This document shows positions 36,572-46,043 of a DNA stretch of 64,000 nucleotides, piece by piece. Numbering within the stretch: the stretch's first letter is position 1; every line of letters starts with the position of its first letter. The notes under the pieces are model-generated. The model worked only from the letters and a program-made list of their open reading frames with translations, was not told the origin of the DNA and made no database searches. The position numbers and the translations under genes were made by a program. The DNA is from Burkholderia sp. 4M9327F10 (lineage in GTDB: Bacteria > Pseudomonadota > Gammaproteobacteria > Burkholderiales > Burkholderiaceae): positions 1 through 64,000 of the forward strand of contig NZ_SCNV01000034.1 of assembly GCF_005503145.1 (NCBI RefSeq), in the 5' to 3' direction.

Positions 36572-38176
36572 CTAGCTGCGCTCGCCAAGCAGCGCTGAGC
36601 GGCCGAGCAGCGTGAACAGCAGGCCCGAGGCGCACAGCGAGATGCCCGTGAGCAGCGCCGCGTACGGTGCGGCGGCGGCAAATGCCATGGTCGACGTGTC
36701 GGCCCAGACCTGGGTGGCGAGCGTCTGGGTGCCGGCGGGGGAGAGCAGCAGCGTGGCGTTGAGTTCGGTGACAACCGAGATGAACACCATCGAGGCCGCC
36801 GCGCCCAGGCCCGGCCCGGCAAGCGGCAGCAGCACGCGCACGAGCGTCTGGCCCCACCCCAGGCCGAGCGCCCGCGCGGTCTCTTCGAGACGCGGCTGCG
36901 CCTGCATCAGCGCAGCGCGCACGCTGACCAGAGCGAGCGGCAGGAACAGGATCGAGTAGGCGATGATCAGCAGCGTGGTGCTCTGATAGAGCGGCTGCAG
37001 GGCATGTACGGCGAGCGAGACGATCGCCAGCGCGATCACGAGACCGGGGATGCCTTGGGCCAGAAACACGGTGCGCTCGAACAGCGTCGCAAGCCGTCCC
37101 GGATAGCGCACCAGCAGGAACGCGAGCGGCACGATCAGCACCGTGGTCAGGACGGCGGCGCCGAGCCCGAAGCCGAGCGAGGTGAGCGTCGCGTCGAACA
37201 GCAGTTCGGGCGAAACGTCGGCTGGCGTGACGGCGGCCGCGCCCGGCTGCGTGAGCCAGTAGCCGATCATGCCGAGCGGCACGCCGAGCGTGGCGATAGT
37301 CACCGCGGCAAAGCCCGCGACCACCAGCCAGCGCCATAGACCCAGGTCATAACGCAGCACCGCGCGGCGCGCGCCACGATCGACACGTTCATAACGCGCC
37401 GCACCGCGCACGCGGAATTCGAATGCCAGCACGACGAGGCACATCAGGATCAACAGGCAGGCGAGCAGCGACGCGCCCGGACCATCGAAGCTGGTGCGGT
37501 ATTCGGCGTAGATTTCGGTCGTGAAGGTATGAAAACGCAGCAGCGTGAATGCGCCGAATTCGGCCATCACGCCGAGTGCGACCAGCAGCATGCCGCCCAG
37601 CAACGCGGGGCGCAGTTGCGGCAGGATCACGCGCACAAAGGTGCTCCAGCGGCCGCAGCCGAGCGAGCGGGCGCTTTCTTCGAGCGCCGGGTCCATGCTG
37701 CGCAACGCAGCGGCCACCGGCAGATAGACCAGCGGGAAATACGAAGACGTAATGACAAGCAAGGCGCCGTTGAAGTCCTGCAGGTCCAGACTGAACGACA
37801 CCCAGGCATAGCTCGTGATGAACGGCGGCATCGCGAGCGGGGCGGCCATTGCGACGGCCCAGAAGCGGCGGCCGGGCAGATGGGTGCGTTCGACGAACCA
37901 GGCCGCCGCCGTGCCCAGCACAGCCGAGGCGAGCGTGGCCGACACCGTGATGGTCAGCGTGTTGACGAGCAGCTCGCCGACCAGCGGCCGGAACACCAGT
38001 TCGACCGCCTCGGCCAGACCGAAGCTCGCTGCGCGCCACACCGTGAAGGCGAGCGGCAGCAACACCAGTAGAGCACTTACCGCGGCAGCCGCGAACAGAC
38101 CACCCGGTGCGCGCTTGCGGGCGCGCGCCGGTTCAGAGGCAACAGCCGGCGCCGCGGCTGACACGGCATCGCTCAT
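36572..38176 (-). CDS. fbpB: Iron(III) ABC transporter, fused permease
   Basis: A 534-residue permease consisting of two homologous six-helix halves, as in FbpB/SfuB. Each half has its EAA cytoplasmic loop for coupling to the ATPase: EESARSLGCGRWSTFVRVILP in the first half and EETARALGLGWGQTLVRVLLP in the second. Its ATG directly abuts the fbpA stop. It moves ferric iron from the periplasmic binding protein into the cytoplasm. Confidence 0.92.
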   Translation of the reverse strand: MSDAVSAAAPAVASEPARARKRAPGGLFAAAAVSALLVLLPLAFTVWRAASFGLAEAVELVFRPLVGELLVNTLTITVSATLASAVLGTAAAWFVERTHLPGRRFWAVAMAAPLAMPPFITSYAWVSFSLDLQDFNGALLVITSSYFPLVYLPVAAALRSMDPALEESARSLGCGRWSTFVRVILPQLRPALLGGMLLVALGVMAEFGAFTLLRFHTFTTEIYAEYRTSFDGPGASLLACLLILMCLVVLAFEFRVRGAARYERVDRGARRAVLRYDLGLWRWLVVAGFAAVTIATLGVPLGMIGYWLTQPGAAAVTPADVSPELLFDATLTSLGFGLGAAVLTTVLIVPLAFLLVRYPGRLATLFERTVFLAQGIPGLVIALAIVSLAVHALQPLYQSTTLLIIAYSILFLPLALVSVRAALMQAQPRLEETARALGLGWGQTLVRVLLPLAGPGLGAAASMVFISVVTELNATLLLSPAGTQTLATQVWADTSTMAFAAAAPYAALLTGISLCASGLLFTLLGRSALLGERS

Positions 38177-39208
38177 TTACAGCAGTCCAGCCTGACGCAG
38201 CAGCTTGCCGGCCTGGCTGTCGTCACCGAGTTGCTGCACCGTCAGTGCCGGCGGGTTCAGTTCGTTGAACGGCTTGAGGATCGGGTCCGGTGCGACGCCG
38301 CTATGCAGCGGGTACTCGAAGTCCACATGGCCCTTCGCCATCAGCGACTGGGCGCGTTCGCTGACCAGGTAGGCCAGGAACTTCTGCGCGCCGCTTTCGT
38401 TGTGCGCGGACTTCAGCACGGCTGCGCCCGACACGTTCACGAGTGCGCCGGCATCGCCGTTGCTGAAGTGGTAGAGCGCGCTGCGGGTGGCCTTGTCGCC
38501 GATTTCGGCATGCAGACGCGCCCAGTAGTAGTTGTTGATGATGCCGGTTTCGACCGCGCCGCGGTTGACCGCAGCCACCACGCCTTCGTCGTCGTCGAAG
38601 ATCTGCGAGTTGGCCTTCAGGCCCTTCAGCCACTCGAGCGTTTGTGCTTCGCCCTTCAGTGCGATCACGGCGCTCACGAGCGGCAGGAAGTCGCCGTCGC
38701 TCGGCGCAATACCGAGCTTGCCCTTCCATTCCGGCTTGGCCAGATCGAACAGCGATTGCGGCAACTGTGCCGGCTGGACCTTGGCCGTGTTGTAGGCCAG
38801 CACGTTTTCACGCGCGGTCACGCCAACCCACACGCCGCTCGGCGAATCGAAGCGTGCCGGGACGGCTGCCAGCGTTGCTGCATCGACCTTGCCGAGCAGA
38901 CCTTTTTCTTCCAGCAGCATCAGTTCCGGCGAGTTTTCCGTGAAGTACACGTCAGCGGGCGACGCCGCGCCTTCCGCGACGAGCTGGGCGGCCAGTGCCG
39001 GGCCTTCGCCGGTACGGATCTTCACCGAGATGCCGGTTTGATTCTGGAAGTCCTTCGCGAGCGCGTTGACGACCTGCTCGTGCTGCGCGCTATAGAGCGT
39101 GATCGATTCAGCGTGTGCGGCTAGCGGGGCGGTGCCCAGCGTCGCCAGCAGGAGAGCGGCCGCGCCGCTGATTGCGCGGACACGGTTGCCAAGCCAGGAA
39201 TGAGTCAT
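38177..39208 (-). CDS. fbpA: Iron(III) ABC transporter, periplasmic binding protein
   Basis: A 343-residue class II binding protein with signal peptide (cleavage near AHA-E at 33-34). ITLYSAQHEQVVNALAKDF is the standard FbpA N-terminus, and the adjacent tyrosines Tyr227 and Tyr228 in NNYYWARL are the expected ferric iron ligands. AAGGA precedes the ATG. A 165-base gap with no visible gene separates it from the DyP peroxidase gene upstream; a secondary promoter there is possible. Confidence 0.93.
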   Translation of the reverse strand: MTHSWLGNRVRAISGAAALLLATLGTAPLAAHAESITLYSAQHEQVVNALAKDFQNQTGISVKIRTGEGPALAAQLVAEGAASPADVYFTENSPELMLLEEKGLLGKVDAATLAAVPARFDSPSGVWVGVTARENVLAYNTAKVQPAQLPQSLFDLAKPEWKGKLGIAPSDGDFLPLVSAVIALKGEAQTLEWLKGLKANSQIFDDDEGVVAAVNRGAVETGIINNYYWARLHAEIGDKATRSALYHFSNGDAGALVNVSGAAVLKSAHNESGAQKFLAYLVSERAQSLMAKGHVDFEYPLHSGVAPDPILKPFNELNPPALTVQQLGDDSQAGKLLRQAGLL

Positions 39209-39373
39209 GATGCGGAATTCCTTTTGTGATGGTATCGATCTATTTCACGCGCGGCTCGCCACGAGCGGCACCGTGTGGGTGCCGGTCGCGGCGCTGTGGT
39301 GGTGCGGTCTCCGCGCGTCCAGCCAAACCTGCCTGTTGACGAGCACCACATGCGCTACATGCGGCGCCCGGCC

Positions 39374-40681
39374 TTAGGTCTCGAACAGCTCCGCGCCGAT
39401 ATACGAACCCGGCTTCGCGCCCGGCGGGCAGGCAAACACCGCGCTGCCGACGTGCGTCGTGAACTGGTTCATCATGTCGAACTTCGAGAGCTTCTCGTTG
39501 ATGGGGATGAAACCGGTGCGCGGGTCGCCCTGGTAGGCGATGAAAATCAGCCCCGCGTCGTACTCGGTTTCCTGGCGCCATGGCGGCCAGCGCTCGATGT
39601 AGAAATTCGAGCCGTCGTTATACGAGTACGAGCGGCGCAGAATCTGCGCGCCGTTGTTGGTCGCCTGGTTCGACAGCCGGACGTGCGAATTTTCCGGAAT
39701 CACCGGATTGCCGTCCTTGTCCTGCGCGTCGAGATCGAGCGGGTCGAATTCATTCTTCTTGCCGATCGGCGCGCCGCTGTACTTGTGCCGGCCGAACACC
39801 TGTTCCTGGAAATCGGCCTCGGTCATGTCCCAGTGTTCGAGCGTGATACGGATGCGGCGCACGACGCTATACGAGCCGCCTTGCATCCACGGCGCGTCCG
39901 CACCGTTGGCCCAGACGAACTGGTTCATCAACTCGGGCTTTTTGGTCGACGGGTTGTTGGTGCCGTCCTTGAAGCCCATCAGGTTGCGCGGCGTCTGACC
40001 ACGCGGACCCGAGACGAAGCCGGCCTGGCCCCAGCGCATGGTCGCCACGCCGTAGCTCTGGCGCACCAGTTGGCGCACGGCGTGGAAGGCGACTTGCGCG
40101 TCGTTCGCACAGGCCTGGATGAAGAGATCACCACCGGTTTTTTCCGGCAGCAACTGGTCGCCGTTAAAGCGCGGCAGATCGACGAGCGCGGCCGGGCGGC
40201 GATTGGCGATGCCGTAGCGGTCCTTGCCTTCCGACGTGAACAGACCCGGGCCGAAGCCGAAGGTCACCGTCAGGCCGGCCGGGCCGAGGCCGAGCACGTC
40301 GCCGGAGTCCGGCGCGGCCTTGCCGTCGGGGCCGGGCAGCGCACCGGCGGGCTGGCCCTGGGTCATGCGCGCGGCGGCGTCGGTCCAGGTGCGCAGCAGG
40401 CCGATCACGTCGTCGCGCTTCGTCGTGGTCAGATCGAGCGCGGCCACGTAAATGTGCGATTGCTGCGCCGTGACGATGCCGCTCTGATGCTCGCCGAAGA
40501 ACGGTTCGACCGCGAGGTACGGATCCTGATGCGGATCGCCGGCATGCCCCTGCGGCTTGCTGAGCGCGGCCTGGGCGACGCCGGTCGCGCCGAGGCTCGC
40601 GCCTGCAGCGACCGCCGCACCTCCCGCCTTCAGAAAGCCGCGCCGGGCAGGCCGCGTGGGGGGATTGTCATCGGTTGTCAT
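39374..40681 (-). CDS. efeB: Tat-exported DyP-type heme peroxidase (deferrochelatase EfeB-like)
   Basis: The 435-residue protein begins with a twin-arginine signal (RRGFLKAGG, then a hydrophobic Ala/Gly stretch, cleavage near residue 38), so it folds with heme in the cytoplasm and acts in the periplasm. The DyP signature GxxDG is present as G236-F-K-D239-G. The family oxidises substrates with peroxide; EfeB in E. coli is part of the ferrous importer EfeUOB. Here no EfeU or EfeO is present and the gene instead sits between a beta-propeller protein gene (two bases upstream) and fbpABC. That suggests it oxidises iron or releases it from heme for the ferric importer; this is inference. Confidence 0.92.
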   Translation of the reverse strand: MTTDDNPPTRPARRGFLKAGGAAVAAGASLGATGVAQAALSKPQGHAGDPHQDPYLAVEPFFGEHQSGIVTAQQSHIYVAALDLTTTKRDDVIGLLRTWTDAAARMTQGQPAGALPGPDGKAAPDSGDVLGLGPAGLTVTFGFGPGLFTSEGKDRYGIANRRPAALVDLPRFNGDQLLPEKTGGDLFIQACANDAQVAFHAVRQLVRQSYGVATMRWGQAGFVSGPRGQTPRNLMGFKDGTNNPSTKKPELMNQFVWANGADAPWMQGGSYSVVRRIRITLEHWDMTEADFQEQVFGRHKYSGAPIGKKNEFDPLDLDAQDKDGNPVIPENSHVRLSNQATNNGAQILRRSYSYNDGSNFYIERWPPWRQETEYDAGLIFIAYQGDPRTGFIPINEKLSKFDMMNQFTTHVGSAVFACPPGAKPGSYIGAELFET

Positions 40682-40683
40682 GA

Positions 40684-41850
40684 TTACTTCGCCAACACCA
40701 AAGTGTTTACGTCGTCTTCCACGTAGTAAAAGCCATCGCCTGCGGGCGTCATGACGATGCCGAACAGGTCGCCGTTACCGGGGGGCGACTGAGCCTTGTC
40801 GGTATCGATCCAGCGTGCGTAGATCTGCTTGCCGTTCGCCGGGTCGATCTCGACCACCTGGCCGTTCAGCGCATTGGTCACCAGCAGGTGGCCGTTGGGC
40901 GCCATGACCATGGCCAGCGGGCGATGCAGCAGGCCGTCGGCGGTGAGCTGGCGGCCAACACCCGCGCTGATGTCGCGCGTCATCGGGTCTTCGATCACGC
41001 TGACGCGGTTACCGATCGCGTCCGAAACATACAGGATTTTCTGGTCCGGCGACAGGGCGAGACCGGTCGGTCCGATCAGGAACACGCCCTTGTCGGCCTG
41101 AGCGCCGAAGCCGCTGCCCACGACCGTTTCCTTCTTCACGACCGGCGGCTTGCCGTCCGGAATGTCGAGATCCAGACGCAGCACGGTGGCCTGCTTGTAG
41201 ACCGGCGGTTCGCCGTCTACACCGACTGCGGTTGCCGGGCCAACGCCGAAGCCGGCGTTGCTGACAAACAGCGTGGCGCTATTGCCGTTGTCGACGACCG
41301 CCATATTGCCCCACGGGTCGTTGATGTTCGGGCTGCTGATGGCCGAGGCGATCTTGCCCTGCGAATCCAGCACGATCAGGCAGCCCGCCCCTTTCGTGCC
41401 CGTGGTGCCGTCATTGCTCGGCGTGCTGCCGACGATCACCCAGCCCGATTTCAGCATGGTCATCGCGGTCGACAGACCGACGCCGCCCGGGCACTCCTTC
41501 AGGTCGCGCGGAATCGACGCGAACAGCGTCATCTGCTTCGTGTCCGGGTGGTAGTCCACGATCGTGGTGCCCGTGCCTTGCAGGTTGGTCGAGTTGTTGA
41601 AGTTGTCGACGAGGACGTCGTCTTTCTTCACGCTGCCGGCCGAGACCGGCGCCACGACGATCGCGTACGGGTTCTGGTCGCCGTTGTCGGGCACCGTGTT
41701 GATGAGCGTGGTGTGCTTATGTACCGTCTCGAGAAAACCTTTCGGATCGGCGTACGCGGTGCCGGCCGCGACGAGGGCGGCGGCGCTTGCCGCTGCTGCC
41801 ATCAGTGCCCGCGTAGCGCGCGGCAAAGACTTGCGCTTGGGGTAATTCAT
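40684..41850 (-). CDS. Exported beta-propeller (NHL/SMP-30-like) protein of the iron operon
   Basis: A 388-residue periplasmic protein: signal peptide cleaved near AYA-D at about 43, then repeated blades with the pattern G-[LM]-x-[LM]-x-P-[DN]-[GQ]-x-[IL]-x-V-[TS]-[ND]. Clear blades include GLALSPDQKILYVSDAIGN, AMVMAPNGHLLVTNALNG and FGIVMTPAGDGFYYVEDD. It has no recognisable catalytic motif. GGAGG lies eight bases before the ATG at 41850. It is two bases upstream of the DyP gene and behind the porin gene, so it is likely a partner of the peroxidase. I do not know a characterised homologue. Confidence 0.85.
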   Translation of the reverse strand: MNYPKRKSLPRATRALMAAAASAAALVAAGTAYADPKGFLETVHKHTTLINTVPDNGDQNPYAIVVAPVSAGSVKKDDVLVDNFNNSTNLQGTGTTIVDYHPDTKQMTLFASIPRDLKECPGGVGLSTAMTMLKSGWVIVGSTPSNDGTTGTKGAGCLIVLDSQGKIASAISSPNINDPWGNMAVVDNGNSATLFVSNAGFGVGPATAVGVDGEPPVYKQATVLRLDLDIPDGKPPVVKKETVVGSGFGAQADKGVFLIGPTGLALSPDQKILYVSDAIGNRVSVIEDPMTRDISAGVGRQLTADGLLHRPLAMVMAPNGHLLVTNALNGQVVEIDPANGKQIYARWIDTDKAQSPPGNGDLFGIVMTPAGDGFYYVEDDVNTLVLAK

Positions 41851-41927
41851 GATTGAGCCTCCGTGCCTGCGCACAAAGCGGTGAATGCGGTCATGATCGA
41901 AAGCATCGGTCCGGGATTAAGAAAAGG

Positions 41928-43463
41928 TCAGAAGGTAATGTTGGTCCGCACGCCGACGACGAAGGTATCGTGCATGGTCTGCGTCTGGTTGTTCGGATTT
42001 TGTCCCGCGCCCGGATTGAACGTATATTGGAGATCGCCCTGAATTTGCCACCACGGGTTGACCTGATACTGGTAGGTCGCTTCAAGCACGGTTTCGCTGC
42101 CACGGATGACGTACGGTACACCGTTGTAGGTGAACTGATCCTGATCGAGCCCGGCTGCGTAGGGGCTGACCTTGATGTATGCCAGGCCGAGCCCGGCGCT
42201 GTCGTTATCGCGGCCGGCGAACGGCGCTTTCAGCACGATACCCACGTTGGCGCTGGCGGTGACTTCATTACGGTCACCCGGCGCACCCATTACGCGTGCG
42301 AACACGCCGAGGCTGCGCGGTTCGTCCGGGTCCGGGCGCCAGATCATCTGGTCTGCGACCGCATAGATGCTGTAGTCGCCGTGATGTTGCGCGGCAATCC
42401 CGGTCGTCGCGGGGTTGGCAAGCGAGAGGCCGGTGTTGTCGTAACGCTGGTCGGCAAAGCTCTCGTTGTTGTACCAGACACCGATCTTGTAGGTGCCGGG
42501 CAGCGCGTTGCTGCTCATGCCGACCATCTCGCCCTCGGCGGGCTGATTGATCGAGTACTGCAGTTCGCCGATGAACAGCGCGCCGTTGTGCAGGTTGAAG
42601 TTGGTGCCGCTCAGATTGTTCGGATTGTTGCCGAGCGGATCGCCGTCGAACACGCCCGCGAGGGCCGTCAACGAAGGCGTGATCTGCCCGCGCACGCGCA
42701 CGCCGAGCGCCGACAGCGGATAGGCGGGGCCGCCCGACGGCATGTCGTACGAGGGCAGGCCGGGCCAGCCGAACATCGTATTGACGAACAGGCCAGCGTA
42801 CTGGCTGACGATAAATTCCTGGTCGATACTCTGCTGACCGACCTTGATGTCGAGCTTGTTATTCAGCAGGGCCTGCTGGTACCAGAGTTCCCACAGACGC
42901 GTCGTATCCTGAGCTTCGATGCCGCTCGCGGTATTCAGCGTGCCGAGATAGTACTGGCTCAGATCGCGCCCGTGAATGTTCAGTGCGCTGACATTGAACG
43001 TGCCGCCGTAGAGACCGAAGGCCTTTTGCGTATCGAGGCCGACGCTCATTTCCGTCAGGCCGTCGTAGGTCGCTCCGCGGGCGAGACCGCCACGCACGTT
43101 GCCGAGCACTTCACTGATTTCGCTGAGGCCAAACGTAATACCGTACTTGTTCAGCCACGGACGCAGCCCATAGATGTCGCCGAGCAGATTCCCGCGTGCC
43201 CAGGTGCCGGTCCACTGATTGGTGGGTTGCGCCTGGATGCTCAGGTCGGCTTCGGGCGCATCGTTCGGAGTGGCATCGGGGTTGGTGATGACAGTGCCTG
43301 CCATCGCCGTGCCGGCCGTCAGCGAGGCCCATGCGAATGCCGTATAAAGCACCACGCTGCGAATCGAGGGCAAACGTAGCGAGCGAGCGGCGCGACCGCG
43401 CGGTGTAGCATTCTTCAGTGGACGCACGGCTGACGCGAGTCCTTTGGACTGGGCGAACTTCAT
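41928..43463 (-). CDS. OprB-family (carbohydrate-selective) porin, first gene of the Fur-boxed operon
   Basis: A 511-residue outer-membrane protein. A long basic N-terminus precedes the hydrophobic signal core (LYTAFAWASLTAGTAMA), with cleavage near residue 55. The mature protein has the OprB pattern: WARGNLLGDIYGLRPWLNKYG, LTEMSVGLDTQKAFGLYGG, then LELWYQQALLNNKLDIKVGQQSIDQEF and a C-terminal strand ending in Phe (RTNITF). AAGGA precedes ATG 43463. OprB porins usually pass sugars; the Fur box upstream and the iron genes behind it suggest that this one passes a chelated or organic iron source. Confidence 0.88.
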   Translation of the reverse strand: MKFAQSKGLASAVRPLKNATPRGRAARSLRLPSIRSVVLYTAFAWASLTAGTAMAGTVITNPDATPNDAPEADLSIQAQPTNQWTGTWARGNLLGDIYGLRPWLNKYGITFGLSEISEVLGNVRGGLARGATYDGLTEMSVGLDTQKAFGLYGGTFNVSALNIHGRDLSQYYLGTLNTASGIEAQDTTRLWELWYQQALLNNKLDIKVGQQSIDQEFIVSQYAGLFVNTMFGWPGLPSYDMPSGGPAYPLSALGVRVRGQITPSLTALAGVFDGDPLGNNPNNLSGTNFNLHNGALFIGELQYSINQPAEGEMVGMSSNALPGTYKIGVWYNNESFADQRYDNTGLSLANPATTGIAAQHHGDYSIYAVADQMIWRPDPDEPRSLGVFARVMGAPGDRNEVTASANVGIVLKAPFAGRDNDSAGLGLAYIKVSPYAAGLDQDQFTYNGVPYVIRGSETVLEATYQYQVNPWWQIQGDLQYTFNPGAGQNPNNQTQTMHDTFVVGVRTNITF

Positions 43464-44103
43464 CGAAATCCTTATTGTGTTGTATCGACTGTTCCGGCTA
43501 TCTGCGCTCAACGGCGATAGGCGGACTTCCCGCGTGTTGCTGCTGCGGTTCGCGACGCCTCAGACAGCAATGCCGAGATCGTACGCATGCGGAATAGGTG
43601 CGTCAATACAAATGAGAACGATTCGCAACAATATTACTGAGGTGTAATTGCGAATTTTACGTCAGCCAGTCATTATTTAGTTGTGCGTTATTTAAACGTA
43701 AAATAAACGTAATTTAATAGTATGGTTAAGGATGCGCTTGTTGGTGATTGCCAGTCACCAGGGCCAGCGAAGGGTGAGCTTTTCCGGGAGACTCGTATCG
43801 TCTGATTGTGTCTGATGGTCCTGCCAGTCAAAGCACGTATGAGCAATGAGGCGAACCGGCGCCGGGATATGCGGTCGAACCGCTCGAATGTATCGAAAGC
43901 TTATTGTCAGGATTGATCTGCATGAATCTGCGTGCCCTATGGCTTTCGTTGCTGACTGGCGCCGAGGCGGCTGTCAGCAACGTGTCTTACGCGCAACTCA
44001 ATCTGTCGCATGCTGGCGGGCCGCGCCGTGGCCGGTTTTCACCAGGCCCTGCATGAGAAGGCCGTCCCCGCTATCACGCTCGCTCCGGGAATCACTCACT
44101 TTT
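43464..44103. other. Intergenic interval between porin and NAT genes
   Basis: About 640 bases. The Fur box at 43610 is the main feature. The stretch 43640-43730 is very AT-rich and includes a direct repeat AACGTAA at 43695 and 43706, spaced one helical turn. The rest up to the NAT start is open in several frames but none has a ribosome binding site or similarity; the long plus-strand frame from 43846 is the in-frame upstream part of the NAT frame. Confidence 0.45.
43610..43628 (-). promoter_or_regulatory. Fur box of the porin-propeller-DyP-fbpABC operon
   Basis: On the minus strand the 19-mer reads TTGCGAATCGTTCTCATTT, close to the GCGAAT-N-ATTCTCAT type of Fur site seen in beta- and gamma-proteobacteria. 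It lies about 147 bases upstream of the porin start in an AT-rich patch. Confidence 0.7.
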
Positions 44104-44931
44104 ATGCCTATGTCAGACACACTCGACCTCGATCTGTACTTCGCCCGCATCGGCTATCAAGGCCCGCGCGCCGCCACGCTCGCGGTGCTCGGCGAACTGC
44201 ATCGCCTGCATCCGCTCGCCATTCCGTTTGAAAATCTCGATCCGCTGACCGGGCGCACCGTGTCGCTGGAGCTGCCCGCCATCGTCGACAAGCTGGTCGT
44301 CCGCCGTCGCGGGGGCTATTGCTTCGAGCAAAACACGCTGTTAGCGCATGTGCTGATGCAGTTGGGGTTTCGCGTGACGCCGCTGATCGCACGCGTGTTG
44401 TGGGGCGCCGACGCGGGGGCGGTCACCGCGCGTAGCCATATGGTGCTGCGCGTCGAGGCCGACGACACCGCATGGTTCGCCGACGTCGGTTTCGGCAGCG
44501 TGACGCTGACTACACCCTTGCGCCTCGAGGCGGGCATGCCGCAACGCACGCCGCTGGAAGCGTTTCGCTTTGCCGATGCGTCGCATGGCGCGCTTGATCT
44601 GGAGGTCCAGTCGCGCGATAGCTGGGCGAAGGTCTACCGCTTCGATCTGCGGCGCGTCGAATGGATCGACTATGAGGTGTCGAACTGGTACACGTCCACC
44701 TGGCCGCAGTCGAAGTTCGTCAACAATCTGATTGTGTGCCGCGTCCTGCCGCACGGGCGCCTTGTGTTGCATAACCGGCGTCTGATCGAGCGCGCGGCGA
44801 ATGGCGAGGTCGTCAGCGAGCATGTGCTGGACGATGCCGGCGAGCTCGCACTGTGCCTCGGCGAGCGGTTTGGCCTGGCGGTAGGCGAGCTGGATCTGCC
44901 GGGCCTGTTCGAGCGCCTGCCCCAGCAGTAA
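44104..44931 (+). CDS. Arylamine N-acetyltransferase
   Basis: A 275-residue cytoplasmic enzyme that transfers an acetyl group from acetyl-CoA to arylamines and hydrazines. The catalytic triad is intact: Cys73 in RRGGYCFEQN, His112 in SHMVLRV and Asp127 in FADVGFG, at the spacing of Salmonella NAT (69/107/122). The family core IPFENLDPLTGR is present. The frame is open far upstream but ATG 44104 (or 44110) gives the normal length; the ribosome binding site is weak. It stands alone on its strand. Confidence 0.93.
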   Translation: MPMSDTLDLDLYFARIGYQGPRAATLAVLGELHRLHPLAIPFENLDPLTGRTVSLELPAIVDKLVVRRRGGYCFEQNTLLAHVLMQLGFRVTPLIARVLWGADAGAVTARSHMVLRVEADDTAWFADVGFGSVTLTTPLRLEAGMPQRTPLEAFRFADASHGALDLEVQSRDSWAKVYRFDLRRVEWIDYEVSNWYTSTWPQSKFVNNLIVCRVLPHGRLVLHNRRLIERAANGEVVSEHVLDDAGELALCLGERFGLAVGELDLPGLFERLPQQ

Positions 44932-45015
44932 CGGGACAAGCTGGCGGCACGCAAGCACATTGGTGTGCGCTTTAAGGTGTGCGCTTGAGGGATCACTTTT
45001 TCGGAGCCTGAAGGA

Positions 45016-45693
45016 ATGATTACGCGACTCGTCGTGCAAATCACGGCTTGGCTCGCCTTCATGGCAGTCCTGCTGTTCGGCGCGGCCGGTACGCTGCATT
45101 GGGCTGGCGGCTGGTGGTTTCTGCTCGAACTGGGGGTGCTGGGGCTGTGGGTTGGCCTGTGGCTCGCGCGCACCGATCCCGCCTTGCTCGCCGAGCGTCT
45201 CAAGCCGATCGTCCAGCGGCAACAGAGCCGCTGGGACCGTCGCTTCATGGCCTATACCGGCGTGGTCTGGGTTAGCTGGATGGTCCTGATGGGGATCGAT
45301 GCTGGGCGCTTTCACTGGTCAACCGTGCCGGTCTGGCTGAGCGTAACCGGCGCACTCGGTATTTTTCTTTGCCACTACGGCTGCCTCCATGTGTTTCGCG
45401 CCAACAGCTTTGCGGCGCCGGTCGTCAAGATCCAGTCCGAGCGCGGTCACACGGTCAGCGACGCCGGCCCCTACGCGTACGTGCGGCATCCCATGTACGC
45501 GGCGGCGATCCTGTTTCTCGCCGGCACGCCGCTGCTGCTCGGCTCGTGGTGGGGACTCGTCTGCGTGCCGTTGCTGATTGCCGGCCTTGGCTATCGCGCC
45601 GTGCGGGAAGAGCGCGTGCTCGCCGAGCAACTTGAAGGCTATGCCGGGTATGCGGCGCGGGTGCGTTACCGGTTCGTGCCTTATATCTGGTAG
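45016..45693 (+). CDS. ICMT/PEMT-like integral membrane methyltransferase
   Basis: A 225-residue protein with five or six membrane helices and the isoprenylcysteine carboxyl methyltransferase fold. The SAM-binding C-terminal block is clear: GPYAYVRHPMYAAAILFLAGTPLLLGSWWG, then REERVLAEQLEGYAGYAARVRYRFVPYIW, in which RHPMY and EE are the family signature. AAGGA lies just before the ATG. In bacteria such proteins methylate lipids or small isoprenoid-type acceptors; the substrate here is unknown. It follows the NAT gene by 84 bases and may share its transcript. Confidence 0.85.
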   Translation: MITRLVVQITAWLAFMAVLLFGAAGTLHWAGGWWFLLELGVLGLWVGLWLARTDPALLAERLKPIVQRQQSRWDRRFMAYTGVVWVSWMVLMGIDAGRFHWSTVPVWLSVTGALGIFLCHYGCLHVFRANSFAAPVVKIQSERGHTVSDAGPYAYVRHPMYAAAILFLAGTPLLLGSWWGLVCVPLLIAGLGYRAVREERVLAEQLEGYAGYAARVRYRFVPYIW

Positions 45694-45806
45694 CGCTGCG
45701 ATTCACCGCGTAACCACGCGGGCGGTCCTCGCCCCCCAACTTCACCTCACGTCACCTCCGGATGCTCTTGCACCAGCACGAGGCATTGCGCCTTGTTCTG
45801 TGAACC

Positions 45807-45816
45807 TGTCTAGACA
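45807..45816. promoter_or_regulatory. HutC-type operator, left operon, site 1
   Basis: A perfect palindrome TGTCTAGACA whose core GTCTAGAC (45808-45815) fits the HutC-subfamily consensus GTMTAKAC. It lies 228 bases upstream of the binding-protein gene. Confidence 0.7.
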
Positions 45817-45966
45817 AAATGCACCAAAGCGGCGTAACCGTAAGGTGCTTTCACGCTTGATCCAATCATCGAAACTCTCCTGAAAGCCTTGATTCATAGG
45901 GCTTACCCGGAGATTTATGCGAAATCTCACATTTCCGCTTGCGACGATTTTTTTACTCATGCAGAC

Positions 45967-45978
45967 TTGTCTAGTCAA
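45967..45978. promoter_or_regulatory. HutC-type operator, left operon, site 2
   Basis: TTGTCTAGTCAA carries the same core with one mismatch (GTCTAGTC). It lies 66 bases upstream of the start codon, 161 bases centre to centre from site 1, which would suit looping or promoter blocking. Confidence 0.6.
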
Positions 45979-46043
45979 TTTAGGCGAGTGAATGGATCGC
46001 TCGGCTAGCTGGATGGTGTTTCCTCAATCAAAGGAGTTTCGAC

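Larger units (their letters stand above)
45694..46043. other. Control region of the left ABC/lyase operon
   Basis: A 350-base AT-richer interval without a supported gene. It holds the two HutC-type sites listed separately; the stretch 45900-45985 is the likely promoter zone. A short Arg/Gln-rich frame on the minus strand is not credible. Confidence 0.5.
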
